Assembly (NCBI RefSeq): GCF_964340395.1
Contig: NC_135561.1
Coordinates: forward strand, 10,401,232 to 10,465,231
Reading direction: 5' to 3'
Source of the DNA: Glandiceps talaboti
Taxonomy: Eukaryota; Hemichordata; Enteropneusta; Spengelidae
Length of the DNA: 64,000 nt
Below, in pieces: positions 62,111-64,000 of the stretch (position 1 is the stretch's first letter; every line of letters begins with the position of its first letter). The notes below the pieces were generated by a model, which did not search any database, was not told where the DNA came from, and saw nothing but the letters and a program-made list of their open reading frames with translations. The translations under genes were made by a program, and so were the position numbers.

Positions 62111-62489
62111 TACCAACCTGACGTCACAATTGATGTCAGAGGTGTTCCATTCTGTGCATTCGGAATCAGCTTTAATAGTATAATAAACAGCTGGGTTGTT
62201 GTTTTTCAATTGTGTCGTAAAAAATAACTTGAGAATGATAATTGTCAATAACATCTATAATGGATGAAATCTCCTCTCTTGCATCTTTATAATTAGTTTT
62301 TTATAATCAGCTGGTGGTTTGTGTAAAAAATAGGGTATTACATGTACGATAATTTATTTATAAATAAAAATGATTGCTTGAATGCAAATGTAGAAGTATT
62401 AAAATCATGATCAGTTTTTGAATAGGGTCACAAAAAAGTCCATATATACAGTGTAGCTCGATAGTTTTCTGGTCTACTAATTTTTATAT

Positions 62490-62722
62490 TAGATGTGTTG
62501 TGTTGTGTTATGTTGTGTTGTGTTGTGTTGTGTTGTGTTGTGTTGCATGTATCTGTACATGTATGTTGTGTTATGTTATCTTATGTTGTTATCTTATGTT
62601 ATATTATATTTTATAATATATTATATTATATATTATGTCATGTTATGTTATGTTATATTATATTATATTATATTATATTATATTATATTATATTATATTA
62701 TATTATATTATATTATATCCTA
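62490..62722. repeat. adjacent pentanucleotide arrays (TGTTG)n and (TTATA)n
   Basis: TGTTG repeats (62493-62545) pass through TTATG-type intermediates to a pure TTATA run (62655-62717). The order suggests stepwise mutation and re-expansion of one pentamer. Confidence 0.95.
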
Positions 62723-62724
62723 TA

Positions 62725-64000
62725 TTGTTTGCTGTACAATCATACATTTTAATACTTATTATTAGTATTTGCTTATTAAAAGTGCAAATTCATAATTAGA
62801 TTGAAACATTGTGAGCAAATTGCTTAAGCATGAAAGCTAACATTTTAAAGGCTATCACCCTATTGTAGGTTGTAAATACGTAGACTTCCTAGAAACCAAG
62901 TCCTAGGGTTAACATCCATTGATGACAAATAACTTATTCCTCAACGATCTTCAGTGAAAATGGTATGATTCTATGAATGTATAATTTGATGTTACTGAAC
63001 CTAAACAACATGTTATATAAACAGAGTGGATGCTTTTTTAAAATGAAAATATGATGTACATGTCTACAGATAAAACCTTGATTAAACTGCTCGTACATGT
63101 ATATGTAGTCTTGTAGAATATTGATTAATGTCTATGCATGACTTTGAAGGCATTACAGATCTGCATCTAATGTTGTGGATATCATTGATAGCATATTACT
63201 AGTGTACATGTAGGTTTATCCACAGTTTTTTAGTGTATGATAAGCATGTATGTTAAATTGTGTCATCAAATCATTGCATTATGCCAAAATACCAGATTGA
63301 CTTAAAGATTTGCCAATAGATGATGGTTATGTCAGTATGTGTGCTTCAGTAAGAATTCTATATAGGCACTGACTCACCTTTTCGTATGCAGATGAAAATA
63401 CTCCCATCCCACCTCCCAAAAACAGTGTAAACTTAAAAGCTTTTTCAAGAAACGCCTGATGATAAAAATTCATAACTTTTATGCTCGAAGATTATTTGCC
63501 AATCAAGTGTGTATGGAAGAATTACATCCAGATTTACATGTATGTAGTGAAGAATGATTGCAATGTACATGTACATGTAGTAGTACCATCTTTATTATCA
63601 GTGTTTGATGGAACACGGGTAGATTTTACCTACTTGACATCCTTAAGGTTGTTGTATAGGCTATTTTTCATCCAATTCTTTATTGTAGAAATATTGTTGT
63701 AACTTTGTTAAAAATAAAGATATTGACACCAAATTTTCTGAGTTTGTCCCTTTAATATTCATCATAACATTAAAAACATTAAAGTAGAGTTTGTTTAAAT
63801 TATGATGAAATTTGACACCTGTGTATATTATTATATCATATTTTTCATATTTTCCACTCTGTAATAGGCAATTTTGATTTTTTTTTAATTTTTTTTTTAC
63901 AGTTGTGATCATAAATATACATGTCAAAATCTGTCTAGACAAAATTTTGAAATTTTGATCCAAAATGCTTCAAATTAATTGTCAAAAAGGCAAATTTTGT
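62725..64000. other. intronic sequence, no gene seen
   Basis: AT-rich. A GGTAGATTTTACCTACTTGA tail at 63619 is the terminal motif of the dispersed repeat described at 14230. No RIM exon is seen before the window ends. Confidence 0.5.

Overview
This is eukaryotic DNA, almost all of it non-coding. It is AT-rich and full of microsatellites, minisatellites, short inverted-repeat (MITE-like) elements and SINE/LINE remnants, and the motif TACATGTA recurs throughout. There is no dense gene array, operon or CRISPR. The overall look fits a marine invertebrate with long introns (lophotrochozoan, ambulacrarian or cephalochordate). I cannot fix the phylum from the sequence.

The one secure gene signal is at the left edge. 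A CpG-bearing leader and first coding exon (ATG at 826, donor at 939) encode the conserved N-terminus of RIM, the presynaptic active-zone scaffold. The remaining 63 kb would then be RIM intron 1, since I see no zinc-finger, PDZ or C2 exon on the + strand. A 147-nt open segment at 1138-1284 has splice-like borders in a compatible phase and may be a second or cassette exon, but I do not recognise its peptide.

On the minus strand, 21928-22027 is a short GC-rich open segment with splice-like borders. Its peptide carries the FAM89-family motif NLDxxLAxLRKEM, which suggests a nested, antisense FAM89-like exon. It is interrupted by nothing, but it lies inside an old tandem array. No partner exons were found.

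The rest is repeat landscape. Several MITE families occur: an AATAGGGAACTTGC family (2 copies), a CAGGGCTCGAAATT hAT-like family (3 copies plus a related subfamily), a TTCCGGTTACC family (5 copies), a GTGACAAAGGCCC palindromic family (4), a TTGCTTCGCTGTC element, a GGTAGGTCGCAG element and a GGCTTGGTGTTTCACTC family (2). There are two tRNA-derived SINEs and a 5'-truncated CR1/L2-type LINE tail. Many tandem arrays are present, with units of 4 to about 190 bp. Among them are a ~35-bp array carrying a POU octamer (ATGCAAAT) in nearly every unit and TGACATCA in most, a six-unit hairpin-forming array ending in a 38-bp-stem foldback, a 38-bp perfect palindrome, and a 203-bp foldback with a 68-bp stem. 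A CpG-rich patch at 41660-42310 looks promoter-like.
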